Assembly (NCBI GenBank): GCA_034231615.1
Contig: CM067298.1
Location: 33,982,127-34,046,126, forward strand
From: Meghimatium bilineatum
Lineage: Eukaryota > Mollusca > Gastropoda > Stylommatophora > Philomycidae
DNA length: 64,000 bases
Reading direction: 5' to 3'
The notes under the pieces were generated by a model, which saw only the letters and a list, made by a program, of their open reading frames with translations, was not told where the DNA came from and ran no database searches. Of this stretch, positions 45,555 through 57,250 are shown one piece after another; the stretch's first letter is position 1, and the number at the start of each line of letters is the position of its first letter. Position numbers and translations under genes: made by a program.

Positions 45555-46640
45555 CCTCTCGGATTACATGATTCTATTCTTTTATTCCAAAACTCAACGG
45601 ATATTTTGGAGAAGTTTTCGAGTATCAGAGCTTCAACATTGCACATTTTAAACATTGCATTATGTTCGGCAGCTTTCCCTATGACTTTATCCCAAACTTA
45701 CTCTATCGGGTTAAGGTGAGCATGATATGCAAGGTAGTCGCAAAGGAGTGTGGTCATATTGTTGAATATTTTTTTTTTCAATTTAATACAACTTTCTCTT
45801 ATTTTTCACTTCACACGCTGTAACGATTCGGGCTTCAAAAAAGTATCGTTGAAGTGGACATTTTCAGCAGTAAACCATGTCTAAATTCGGTCAATCGTAT
45901 TTAGTGCATTTAGTAGTATGTCTTCTAGCATTACTGCACTGTTATAGGAAGCATTGTCTATTACTAAACATGATGGTCCTTCTAGAATTGGAAGAAAACT
46001 GTTATCAATTCTATACCAGAAAATATGTCCATTGATTTGAATATGATAATCCTTGTCATCTGTACACTTTATATTAGAAAATAAGTACAGTTTCATGGAC
46101 TAGTCCGCTGTTGATACTTCCAACCTGTGTGAGTATAATTCGCCGTCCTTTGCGGCATGTAATGTTTATTTTATGTGTACCGTCCACTACTTGCCATTTT
46201 CAATATTTGTGTGGTGAGCATTGACACATGATTTGTCTAAATATACAATATCATAACATTAGCTTCTCCGCTCCCGGATCTATCTCAGGTAATTACTTCG
46301 GACAGCAATCAACTGTGGCTTTTCACAAATAATCTTCCTACCGCCTAAGGTTTTTATGAAAGTGAAGTCGGCAATTCTTAAAGTTTTCCACAGATCTTAG
46401 ATATTTAAGTATTGCAACCGATCTCAGATTTCACTGTTCATGTCCGAAGAGAGTCAGGTTCAATTTTAGCAAACATTTTCAACATCTCGCGCCATATGGC
46501 ATCTATGTCAATGTCGTCAACTTTTATTTTTCTTCCTTGCTTGACATAAGTGCTTTTTGAATCATGTTTCATCCAACGGTAAAACGATGACCTATACATA
46601 CATAGAGCTAACTGCGTTCACATTTTAGGGTTATCATTAT
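45555..46640 (-). pseudogene. DDE transposase of IS630/Tc1/mariner type, decayed
   Basis: Minus-strand blocks in order: SSFYRWMKH near the N-terminal helix region, DFTFIKTLGGRKIICEKPQ, DIVYLDKSCVN with the first catalytic Asp (about 46215-46245), CRKGRRIILTQVGSINSGLV, GPSCLVIDNASYNS with the second Asp (about 45945-45985), FLKPESL, then YHAHLNPIE with the catalytic Glu (about 45700-45725), followed by VWDKVIGKAAEHNAMFK. All three acidic residues remain, but the protein is split by stops and frameshifts. The usual Glu after the first Asp (LDET) is Lys. The enzyme would cut and rejoin DNA at the flanking TIRs. Family assignment rests on block order and residues seen here. Confidence 0.88.
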
Positions 46641-47452
46641 CACAATATAAATGACCGATCTTAGATCGTTTCCAAAAATGCTTGTAGAGAAAAAACTGTA
46701 ACTTTCTGCATTGTAATAAATTTGCACGTCAAACTTATTTTGAATTATATATGAATGTAAATAGCAAAAAACTAAAACGATAACAAAATAACCACACGTC
46801 CATAACGACTTTGAATGACAATTTCAAACTTACATTTGAGACACTGAGATTTTGGTGTTTTGCTAACATATAAATAAACACAGCTGACATTCAATGTAAT
46901 TATTGCATCATTTCTGTTGGATCGGAGTATTTTATTACTTTATAATTGGTCACTATGTGGACAACACGCTGGATTGACCAATAAATAGATAATTGTGTCA
47001 ACTTGAGTGACGAATTGCGGTCCAAAAAAAATTTTTGCACTCAGGAAATTGTGTTCCAATTCTGATACTATATTCCTGTGCAAAACAAGAAATGAGAGTA
47101 TATAGTTTAATTGTCGCACAAACAAAACACCTATTTTTAGATCACACAATAACGTAGCCCTGCCTGTAAATAGAGGAAACGCCGTAATTGGTGACGTTCT
47201 TCATTTGTTCACGTCTTCAACTATTCAATATATTTGTACTTTCCGTGACAGCAAATGAAAAGCCCAAACAATATAAAAGAAATGTCACTAATGCAAATGT
47301 GTTATGATTATTTAGACAGTAATTTGATTTGGGTACACTCTAATGAATAATGTAGTACATATCCTACGCAGTGCAGACGGGGGTAACTATGTATATACGT
47401 TATAGAGGAAACTTGTTTGACTACTAACATTTTTAGAAAAAAAAATGTTTTT

Positions 47453-47554
47453 AGTTTCGGTTTGAATCTAAAGTTGAATTCCAAAAATCTCTGCTATCAA
47501 ACTGTTTCTGAAATATTCGCTTGAGTGTGTGATTACGAGCTTATAAACGGACTA
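47453..47554 (-). repeat. Right terminal inverted repeat of the transposon
   Basis: Partner of 44546-44648. The last bases before the TA duplication are TTATAAACGGACTA. Confidence 0.88.
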
Positions 47555-47556
47555 TA

Positions 47557-48016
47557 ACAGGACAGCCATAATATTACTCTACTACATACTTTGTTGGCGT
47601 AATTTGAAATTCTCTAATTTGCCTATCAATTAATATAGTATATGTTTATTATGCCACACTTGGTCACATAGGTCGGTGGTTTTGAACATGGGACATGATT
47701 TCTCCCTGCGGAAAAGTACACAATTTTCTGAGGGTCACAGAAAAAAAAAAAAAGATTGTGAGGTTACAGAAAGTTTACATTTTAGTCGTTTCTAGACTGT
47801 TTGATGTTGTATCATTGTATACGATGTATGTAAATACTCCTTGAATATAATAAATATAGTTTATTAAGATATCGGGGATCACGGAGGAAAATGTGATCGG
47901 AAAGGGGGGGGGGGTTGGGATCCCTTAGGAGCTACTGACGCAGGTGATCATTCATGGTACTTTATTACGCTATTAGGCTCTTCTTTCATGCATATGTTTT
48001 TAATTTTTGTTTACCA

Positions 48017-48049
<33 letters not shown>

Positions 48050-48104
48050 GGTTATGTCTATATGTTCTTTTCTGCAAGTAAGTGTAAATGATTACGTAGA
48101 CGCA
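47557..48104. other. No firm gene; possible decayed hAT end, G run, CT tract
   Basis: CGGTGGTTTTGAAC at 47674 is like a mutated hAT terminus, but no matching far end was found. A G run lies near 47904-47914 and a CT microsatellite at 48018-48050. Confidence 0.4.
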
Positions 48105-48385
48105 CGTGTGTTGCCGGGGCCCGAAAGGGGAGCAAAGAATAGCAACACTGTTTACCTTCCACGCATGTCGTAAAAAGCGACTAAGGAGGTTATGGGATGG
48201 AGTTGGCTGCTCCATCCCATATAGGGTCAGTGACCTAAAGCCATGCTGAAGTCGGATGTGTCAGGCCGAAAGGCGCAGATATAGCAGCAATGCCGTAAAC
48301 CATGGCACAACGCATTCCTTTCTCAGGACTACATCCTGTTAATCTGCAGGAGTTTTAGAACGAACGCAGAAAAAGAAGAAGAGGA
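48105..48385 (+). mobile_element. SINE (GGCGACTAAG family), most complete copy
   Basis: About 280 bp: GGGGCCCGAAAGGGGAGC, AATAGCAACACTGTTTACC, ATGTCGTAAAAAGCGACTAA, GATGGAGTTGGCTGCTCCAT (a local inverted repeat), AAGTCGGATGTGTCAGG, ATGGCACAACGCATTCC, and an end GAACGAACGCAG followed by A/GAA-rich tail. Four partial or full copies in the window with a shared end and simple tail support a SINE. I could not place clear A and B boxes. Confidence 0.75.
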
Positions 48386-50947
48386 TTTCGTAGTGTACAC
48401 ATCATTTGTCCATGATAACACTTTCACTGTTTTCTGTTGTAAGTTGTTCCAGCTTTAATGTGATAAGAAGATTTAATATAATACTATAAATACAAAATAT
48501 AACAAATTGGTGATATAGTGAACGATTTCAGCCATGACTGTTAAGAATAGAAGACTTGTTTTCTAATGAAGAACTGGCGGCGTTGATAGCCCGATCAAAT
48601 GATTCGAAACATACTCATATCTTCAGTCAGTAGATAAGGACATATTGTATTATGGGACTCCTATATCACTGAAGCCCATGCTTATTCATAAATAGCAATG
48701 ATATGTATGGATATAACACAATGCTTTATTAGATAGAAATGGATGTTTGTAACGGTTAATTCTACAAATGTAATGGTTCCATTAAAGGGTAACGTTGCGT
48801 GATGACTATGATCAGAAGTCATTAGAGTTATTGCAGTAACAAACTGTAGTACAACCCAAGATCATAATTATGAATTTCTATCAAACAATTTGACTCTCAT
48901 AATAGCTGTCAATATTTTAATGTCAAAATATAGTTCCACAATTAAGATGTTAAGACATGTATGAATCTCATCAACTTTACTCCCTTTTAGTCATTACTGG
49001 CAGTCTGGAGAAATTCTCCAATAAGGACACCATGTATAGAGCCATTAATGGCATTATTGTTTCTAAAATCTTGCAGTCTTGTTGAGTGCTTCCAATGCTC
49101 CTTTCTTGGACATTCTATGTTAACCACATACTATAGGAACACATATTCTAGAAGCCACTACCATTACAGAATGTTTGGTCATTTTACGAGCATCATTAGT
49201 TGCTAAATACAGTTGTATTTTGAGTGTAGAAAGCGATATACGACCACTATGTAATAATGTTGCCGCAACGCCAGACAATGTTGTTGCAACAGCAATATAA
49301 TTTTGCTTGCAAACATCTGGCACTAATAAATTGATATCTTTTGTTTTCTCAGTGCCACCAAGTACGTCTAAAAAGTACATGTCTCAAATCTGATAGGATA
49401 CTATTTATTTATTTATTGTCAAATAAGAAATTATTTGATCTTGTAGTAATTTGGGTTCATTCTCGTGTACATATATAGTTAAGGAGTAATTGTCGTATTA
49501 TATTTCTTTTAAAAGTACATATGATAAAATGACAATCTGAGTTGTATTTGCTTGAGGAAGGCCGAAAGATGGTAACAATTGCTGACATTTTATCATCTAC
49601 TGGAAGCAAAATCCTGCTATATTTTTAATATGTATTGACAAATTCAAAATTTGGGTTGGCATATTGAATTTGGTGGTTGAAATCATCTGACAAATTATGT
49701 TTGTATTTATTCCATACACGGTACTGTACAAGTAGACGCCACCACATGTTTAATTCATTCCCTTTTCTGTGTTTGTAAATTTCGTGTTCATCATTGAATC
49801 ATTGAAATATGTGTTTATTTACGATTGGGATTAGGGTCAGTAATGTAAAGCACAACTATCCTAACCCTAACCAAAAACCTAAAATAAATTAATATTTAAA
49901 TATTAACTAATGAACATGAACTTTTGAAACATAGACAAGGCAAATACATGTATGTGTTGGCCTCTACTTGTACTGAACTCAATACACTTTTTCACACGTT
50001 TTTAGTGAAACTGAAAATAAATCCCTACATTGCTTGCGAGACTGATATATGCCAGCTTCTTCTAATATGACATCCGCATTGATTATAATTTGTAAGCATA
50101 CCAGTTTCATAACAAGCGTCCCTACATGCACCATAAATAATAATACGAAACATTATAAGGTTTGACTATAAGCACAAAATATTTAATATCGTAACTTTGT
50201 GCAAGTAACATTCTTTTAAAAATAAGAATGAATTATGGCTTGGATGAACAATTAAAATTTTAATTAAAGTATTGCAAAATTTAATTTGATCATATTCAGC
50301 TGTGCCACCGCTCTTTATTATACTTCAAAGTGTATTGTTTCACGCGTAAAAAGTTGACAATTGGTGGGTGATACAATAGAGTTTGAGCAAACGCATCATC
50401 CTGACACAATTTAAAGGAACCTGTGTTAATATTATCTCTGGAAGCCAGAGTTTGTTTAGCAGGTACCATTAGTAAAATATACGCTATTTCCGCTTTCTAA
50501 ATCTATTGCATGTCGATGTACTGATGTATATATTTTAGGAATTTGGAAGATAATAATTTGCTACAAAAATGACATTTCATCCAATATAACATCGTCGTTG
50601 AAAATTAGTAACTTCACTGTGTACAGTTTGTTACTGTAAAGCAAAATTAGATACATGGTATACGTTGCTCATATACTTGCACACATATTGTACTGGCTTC
50701 AGAGAGTTGTAATTCTCAAAGTTATTTTTTTTGCAAATATTAAAGTGAGGTACTATCAACACGCGCAATAGTTGCTGTAAAATCTCCACAATCAGGTTTT
50801 CTTCTTGTTTTTATATGAGGTGTAGCACTCTTTTCCAGTCTGAGTTTCTTTACGGATTGATTGTTGATAGCGTTGGAAATATGTATTGTCTTTCATGCTT
50901 GCTGGTTTTAAATGTAAAGGCTCGCATGGTCCATGGACAGAATCAGA

Positions 50948-50984
<37 letters not shown>

Positions 50985-53265
50985 TAAAGTGAACTATGAA
51001 GAAAATCAGTAAACTGAACTGCAAGTAAACGGATGAATCAAGTATATACTAGCCTACATAACATAAAAAGCAAAACTGTCTATAGAAAAAGATAGGTGTC
51101 TGCTGTTTCATTTCTCTAACCACCGGTTGTTATTCCACTGCAAATGTGACTAATTGTTAAAAATGTGCCTTAAACGTAAGGACAAATATATTTTACGGAT
51201 GAATAACAAACATGGTTCATTACTGAACAGGCTTTTTAAAGACACATTGTCCCTATCTGTCCCTTTCAACTGACGAAGGGTTAGCTATAGCATGTGTAGA
51301 TTTTTATTTTCTAAGAATTCTGCTTTCCAACATGCCTATAATCCCTTACTAATTAGCCCATATCTATACACTAAAATTAGAAATGTATAAATTTCTAGAC
51401 ATATGTGTAGATGATTTGACAGATATGTTTATATGTTGTTGTTTTTTTAAAACGTACAGACGCGAATATTTTGCTTGATGTATAGATACGGTGAAATAAT
51501 GTTTTTCTACATACAATATGAACAAAGAATATACAATGTCTCTGGGATCGAAAACCGTAAGAACTAATCTCTTAAACAATAAAATAGAGAAGGGTCCTAT
51601 CGATTTGGCTATTCCGACGTCACGTCTGAATGAGTAAAATAGTACTTTTATAAATATTGTTATAATTTCGTTACCGGAGAATTTGCGGTGACGGCAGATC
51701 GATATGGATTTATGTACATAAAAGAAAGGCATATGGTAACAGTTTTATGTGATTGCATCCTAGAGAACTATATACTTGACATTAGCAAAACTCAGGGAAA
51801 AAGAATAGTAAGTTAAAACAGATTAAACATTGACTGGCGAAGGTCTCAGAAACTCAGCAATCTTGATCTGATCAGCAATGTAACATTGACTACAGAGGGT
51901 GTTAGAAATTCAGCATAAATTGAACTGGCTAGGTAGGTGCACATGTTTTGTTATGTTTATGCTCAGATGTGTAAATTTTTGTGTTTGATTTTTTGCTGCG
52001 TTCGGTCTTAAGTTCCTACTGAAACTCTCTTATAGCAGGATATTTTCAATTGTTTTCTGCAGGCAATAGACGGCACAATGCTGAAAGAGATAAAGCAGAC
52101 TTGACCAAGGCAGTTATAGTCTTTTCAAGATGAAGACGATGTCAATGAGGCTGAGAACGTACCCATACAGAGAATGTTATAAATGGGAGTATCTAGAGGA
52201 GAGGGAAGGAAAGGTAATTCTGTTGGAAGGTCCCTAAGATCATTCAATCAACACGTGACTGGGACTATGAGTCTACATACACTGGGATGGCTGCTGGAAC
52301 GGAGAACGAAGCACTTATGGGAAAACCCCACGTGCCGTGAAGCTGGTTTATAATCAAGAATAAGGAATGTTTTCAGCTGGGTGTAGTCCAGGTAACAAAA
52401 ATGCACTGTTTCGTCGTTCTATTTGCTTTACCGACTCGGCACATTAAACATCGGCGATGGTAACTAATGTGCACAATGTTTTTCACCACTTCCACTAAAA
52501 TGTAGACGGTGTTGTCATATCACTAGTAGGCCAGTCGTACTTTGAAGCACGTTGCCCGTACTGTACGCTCGCCACTAAAATAAAACCTGGCAACGGCGAA
52601 GCTTGCTTAATATTTTTTCTACCGTTGATGTCGTTATCAACATAGTCACATGCACCCACCATAATTATGTGTATATATAGTTATAATGTTCAGTATCACT
52701 ACACACGGGATATACCCAACGGTGATCAGATCCCTGATTCAGCAAATCTCTTAGCGTATAGCGGCAGATAATAGCGAGCATGTATTGATTGGGTGTTCTT
52801 TTCTTTGAATTGCATACCCATTTTTTCTTTACGGGCTACACCTCTGAATATTATGTTTTATATCTACAGTAAATAGTTGCGGGTGGAAGATGAGCAGAGA
52901 GAAATGCGAGTATGAATGGAAACAGTGAATACTGGCAGGATAAGGTTCTCCACACTTAAACACGGAACTGAAAATAAAGAGGAATGGTAGAATGTTTGTG
53001 TTCATGTTTCTGGAGTGTAATCCTCCAATCATGAAGGATTATGTGTTTGATGATGGTAGTCGCCGCGCAAGCTTATTTATTTCAAAACTCTTCCCACCTT
53101 GCAGACTCAGGTAGAGAAATGAGCATATATGCACAATCTACAGGTTGAGCATCTGTTATGGAGAAATAGCTAGTTACCTTGTTTGCCTGTTATCTCCCCC
53201 CCCCCCTCCTGAGTGGACAAATTACTCCGGGAGTTTTTTTACGATTGATATTTCCGCAGTGTTCA
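48386..53265. other. No recognised gene (4.9 kb)
   Basis: AT-rich. A short TA tract lies at 50947-50980 and a poly-C run near 53197-53207. The longest open frame (51364-51732, minus, 122 codons) has no motif I recognise and no supporting context. Confidence 0.35.
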
Positions 53266-53267
53266 AA

Positions 53268-53390
53268 AAAGTCATCATCAAATACAGACAGGAAGCAACA
53301 CATCGCCATCAAATACAGACATTAAGCAACACATCACCATTAAATACAGACATGAAGCAATACATCAACATCAAATAGATACATGAAGCT
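53268..53390. repeat. ~34-bp tandem repeat x3-4
   Basis: Units of CATCAAATACAGACATGAAG plus CAACACATCACC, well conserved until the last. Confidence 0.9.
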
Positions 53391-54085
53391 GCACATTCAA
53401 CAATCTAGTAATGTTCACAGTCTGTCCCAACAGCCATTGACAACTGGATGTCAACAGTACAGAAAATCATAAGCTATATATAATTTAAGCTACAAATATA
53501 CCGGTCCTTATTTCACACTACATCAATACATCTCTACAATGGATATCAGGCCACACTGGTATCAGTAGGAACGAAAATCATAAAATACTATTGGAAAAAG
53601 GAGCAAGTATGCCCCAACGATTTATAAGCTTCTTTACATGAGAAAACGTAATGGTTGTCGAAGAGACATATATTCTCAAAACATATATTCACATAATACT
53701 AGTATGTGTCGGGAAGTGTTTCTGACCAATTTCTCGGTCCATAAATTGACACTAGATTGCTAGGATGAATCAATATTACAGAGAAAGAGAACGGGGGGTG
53801 CTGGGTTGATGAGATTATTGGTTTCTATCGTTATGAAGGTAATCTGATTTCTTCTATGTGTATATCTCCCTAGAGGGTCTCCCTTGTCGTAGTAACTGTA
53901 ATTTGTACTTGTATTTGTATATTGCGACTAAGTTATGTGATTTATCTAATAAGATGATGTACGTTTCTGTGTATGTAGTTGTTGGCATATCTAAGTGGGA
54001 ATGTATATATATATATACATATACAAGAAAAAGTATATACCTACAAATAAGAATGAACATCTTCTTCCGTGTATAATGCGCCAGC
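53391..54085. other. No recognised feature
   Basis: Nothing recognised apart from short TA runs near 54005. Confidence 0.4.
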
Positions 54086-54275
54086 GTTTACAATATACAT
54101 GCATGTTTTACTACTTCTAGTAGATGATTGAGTCTGGAATAGTTTATAATATACATGCATGTTTTACTACTTCTAGTAGATTATGAAGCCTGGGTTATTT
54201 TATATTAGGCCATCTTTTACAATATACATGCATGTTTTACTACTTCTAGTAGATGATTGAGTCTGGACTATTGTT
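54086..54275. repeat. ~58-75-bp tandem repeat x3
   Basis: Each unit contains ATATACATGCATGTTTTACT plus ACTTCTAGTAGAT and a GAGTCTGGA-type end. The middle unit has a longer spacer. The conserved 37-bp core is nearly identical in all three. Confidence 0.92.
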
Positions 54276-54483
54276 TACAGCACCACCTCCCTCCTCACTA
54301 CGACTTTTGGATCTGAAGCTTCATCATATGTCCACACATACATACACACACACGTAACCCCCCCACACACACACATACAAATTTGCTAATCACTGGATGC
54401 TTACCTGATAACACACGAACATCGAAGTTTAGACTAAAAAAGACTATACATTTAGCCCTGTCATGTGAGTGATGATGTTCTTA

Positions 54484-54744
54484 TTCGTCATCTGCTACGT
54501 TAAAGCATTAGCGCACTGGCTTTGCATATGAGTGGCCTGGGTTCATTCACCAGTTGAGACGGGAATATTTTTCAGGTTTGCAACAGCTCCCGGGTCGACC
54601 CAGCCTTAAATGGGTACCGGATTAATCCGGGAAGTAAAGACTGCGAGGGAGAGGAGATGGCTACCGCCCTCATTTGCAGAGCCTCTGAAATGTGAGATCG
54701 CTAATATCTCACGACCTTACGGCATTACTAAATGCTATGGGTTA

Positions 54745-54746
<2 letters not shown>
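54484..54746 (+). mobile_element. tRNA-like SINE ending in a (TA)n tail
   Basis: A tRNA-like head with a B-box-like GGGTTCATTCACC (about 54539-54551) leads into a GC-richer body: CGGGTCGACCCAGCC, AATGGGTACCGG, AGGAGATGGCTACCGCC and a GAGATCGCTAATATCTC hairpin. It ends CTATGGGTTAC directly before the TA tract. Body GC content differs sharply from the surroundings. The A box is weak. Confidence 0.7.

Positions 54747-54820
<74 letters not shown>
54747..54820. repeat. (TA)n microsatellite, SINE tail
   Basis: About 74 bp of pure TA directly after the SINE body. Confidence 0.97.
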
Positions 54821-54825
<5 letters not shown>

Positions 54826-57074
54826 GTTGAAACATCGATCCTCGTGTATTAACATGTGTAATCCAGTGATTAGCAATCCTTTAATACCCTATTTCCTAGT
54901 TTCGTCTACAATAATTATAACATGCTCGTGTTTAAACGTGTAATTGTAATTATAACTAATAATGCCATACTGACTTCGTGTTTACGTTTTCCTTACAAAC
55001 TGTGTGTGCTCGATTTACGCACAGTTTACGTTCTGTTTAACTCATGTACGTGTTCTAATTACGTATTAGTAAGGTTCTACATCGGATAGGTTTTCCTTAC
55101 GTTATATTTCTTTTTTAATTACGTTATTTTTTGTTCTATTAACGCCATGGTATGTTTTCCTTACCCTTTTTTAATGCTCTCATTGCTTCGTGTTTCTCCT
55201 TTTTCAATGGCATCTTTTGTTATATAGCTACGCCCAAACTGTTCTAACATTTCATATAGCAACTATCTCCGTACATAAACTTCTACCATCAATTTGGCTA
55301 GACATTACTGCACTCAATATGTTCTGTGTTGCCCTCATTTTGCAAAAAAACTGTTTAAATAGCTGTAATTTGTTTTCCGAATATTTTGTAAGATATGTGT
55401 AAATAATATTTCTCAGCACATCCTAGCATAAATGGTCCAAGCACGTCTTTGTGACAAGAAACTTTAAATGAGCTCCGGAGTCTTCTCAGTTACTTAACTG
55501 AGGGGAAAATCTGCTTTTGTCAGAAATGCTATGTTCTGTCAAAAGCTACCTGGTCACAGCGTAATGGAGTACTTCATCAACATTATCAATATCTTCTTGT
55601 GGAAATCCTCCACTCCCAGCATTTCCTCTATACAGTTACGGTTCTTTTTTGGTGCAACAATTACATAACCCATTATTGCACACCACGTTGGGTTAACAAG
55701 ATGGATTTAGCGCTTGCCATGGTCCTAGCTGCCAACGTATTTTCTCGGCACATAGGGTGCGGTGAAAAGTAATCTGTGCATAACGTGAAAATTTCCCGAG
55801 AGAGCACATAATCATGTAAACCTATCATAACGTTTTTTGAAAAATTCCAGTTATGACACTGTTATGTTGATGATAAAGCCAGTCAATGAGTCATACCTTC
55901 TTGTTGTGGTAGTGTTTTGTTGAGGAAGATAGAAAATATGTTTCGACAACAAGAGTTCGCATATATATATGAGCTCCATGTATATATATATATACACCTG
56001 TTCATCACAACGTCCGAGTTACAACATCTAGGGTTACGACATCAATAATTCAATGTACAACATTTTAGGCAATATTAAACATCTCTTAGTATGCAAGCTG
56101 TCCTAGAGACTTAATCCATCACCTGAGACTTCCTAAGACTCTCTCCTAAAACTTCCTAACTACAACTTTGAAACTAAACTTTTCTAAATATAACTTCTAA
56201 CTTCACTTCCTATCACAGGTCTCAACCTGGGCCCCTAGTCTCTCGTTATGTCTCCGGACATAGACCTAACCCCTCTGAAAAATTAGTTCCTCAGTATCTG
56301 AGAAAGACGTCTGATCAATCAACATGCTGCCTTCGTAATTCTTATATCCGTTCTAAATGTCACGCCCTCTTCGTCATTTAATTGCAAGTTATGTAAATGA
56401 AAACAATTCTCCCCAGTCAACTTGCCGTCGGCGTTCGCACAAGCTATTCTGTCTGAAACTGTTTTCTTCAAGCTACTGGCATGTATCATTTCCTACCAGA
56501 GGTGACTGACTCGCCTCTACACTTTACCACTGTGTTTTCTCATTAAATAGCAAAGGTGAACGATATATATTATCTTGTACGTCAATTATGGCTGAATATG
56601 TCTCTCTATAATGGCGGAGACGAACATTGGCTATTTTCAGGCCCTTTATATATCGGCCGACATGTGCGCATTTGTCGTCTGCATGCTAGCTTCGTAGAGA
56701 CTGTCGTTCTTACATATGGTTTAATGTGCCATGAAGACAGGTTTGTGACAATATTGTTACAAGACCTTACTCATTTATTTGGTTCTGTCAGACATTCTGT
56801 CTGGATTTAGACTAAGCAGCCAACCTACTGATTTATTATTCGGCCTGTCACGCCTCACTCTATTACACAGTGAACGACGGGCACTAAATAGCTGACATAC
56901 CAACTTATCCCAGTGATCATGATCCAGAATTGAATTGATATGTACACATCTGATAGTAAAACAAGCTTGGAATTAGAGCTGAGGCTCATGATTCCCGATC
57001 TACATATTGAGAATAAGAAACAACTCAAAACAAAAAATAATTCACATTTACCTTCTCGGAATAGTAGAATTGTT
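54821..57074. other. No recognised gene
   Basis: AT-rich; short TA tracts near 55960-55994. Open frames lack motifs. Confidence 0.35.
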
Positions 57075-57250
57075 CTTATATCATTGCATACCACTGTGTG
57101 TTATATTTGTGTGAGAATAAAATAAAGCTCTAGAGGAACTATTTCATCGTATATCATTGCATATCGCTGTGTGTTATATTTGTGTGAGAATAAAATAAAG
57201 CTCTAGAGGCACTATTCCATCGTATATCATTGCATACCGCTGACTGTTAG
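57075..57250. repeat. ~81-bp tandem repeat x2 plus a partial third
   Basis: TATCATTGCATACCRCTGTG, TTATATTTGTGTGAGAATAA and AGCTCTAGAGG are repeated; the third copy is more diverged. Each unit carries AATAAA-like motifs, here simply part of the repeat. Confidence 0.92.

Larger units (their letters stand above)
44546..47554 (-). mobile_element. IS630/Tc1/mariner-type DNA transposon, ~3.0 kb, with long TIRs
   Basis: Both ends read TAGTCCGTTTATAA inward (44546-44559 and the reverse complement at 47541-47554). Similarity continues for about 100 bp with shared GTAATCACACA, TCAGAAAC and AGAGAT blocks. TA flanks each end (44544-44545 and 47555-47556), the target site of Tc1/mariner elements. A decayed DDE transposase lies inside on the minus strand. 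A 364-bp SINE-like insertion at 44802-45165 is nested between the left TIR and the transposase. Without it and one copy of its target duplication the element would be about 2.63 kb. It is inactive in cis, though its TIRs look usable by a related active transposase. Confidence 0.88.

Noticed and set aside
47674..47930. Possible hAT element from CGGTGGTTTTGAAC to the G run
   Set aside because: The far end does not match as an inverted repeat and the flanks do not agree.
49857..49872. CCTAACCCTAACC, telomere-like
   Set aside because: Less than three units, isolated, with no array around it.
51364..51732. 122-codon minus-strand open frame
   Set aside because: No recognisable motif, AT-rich codons and no context. 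Too little to call a gene.
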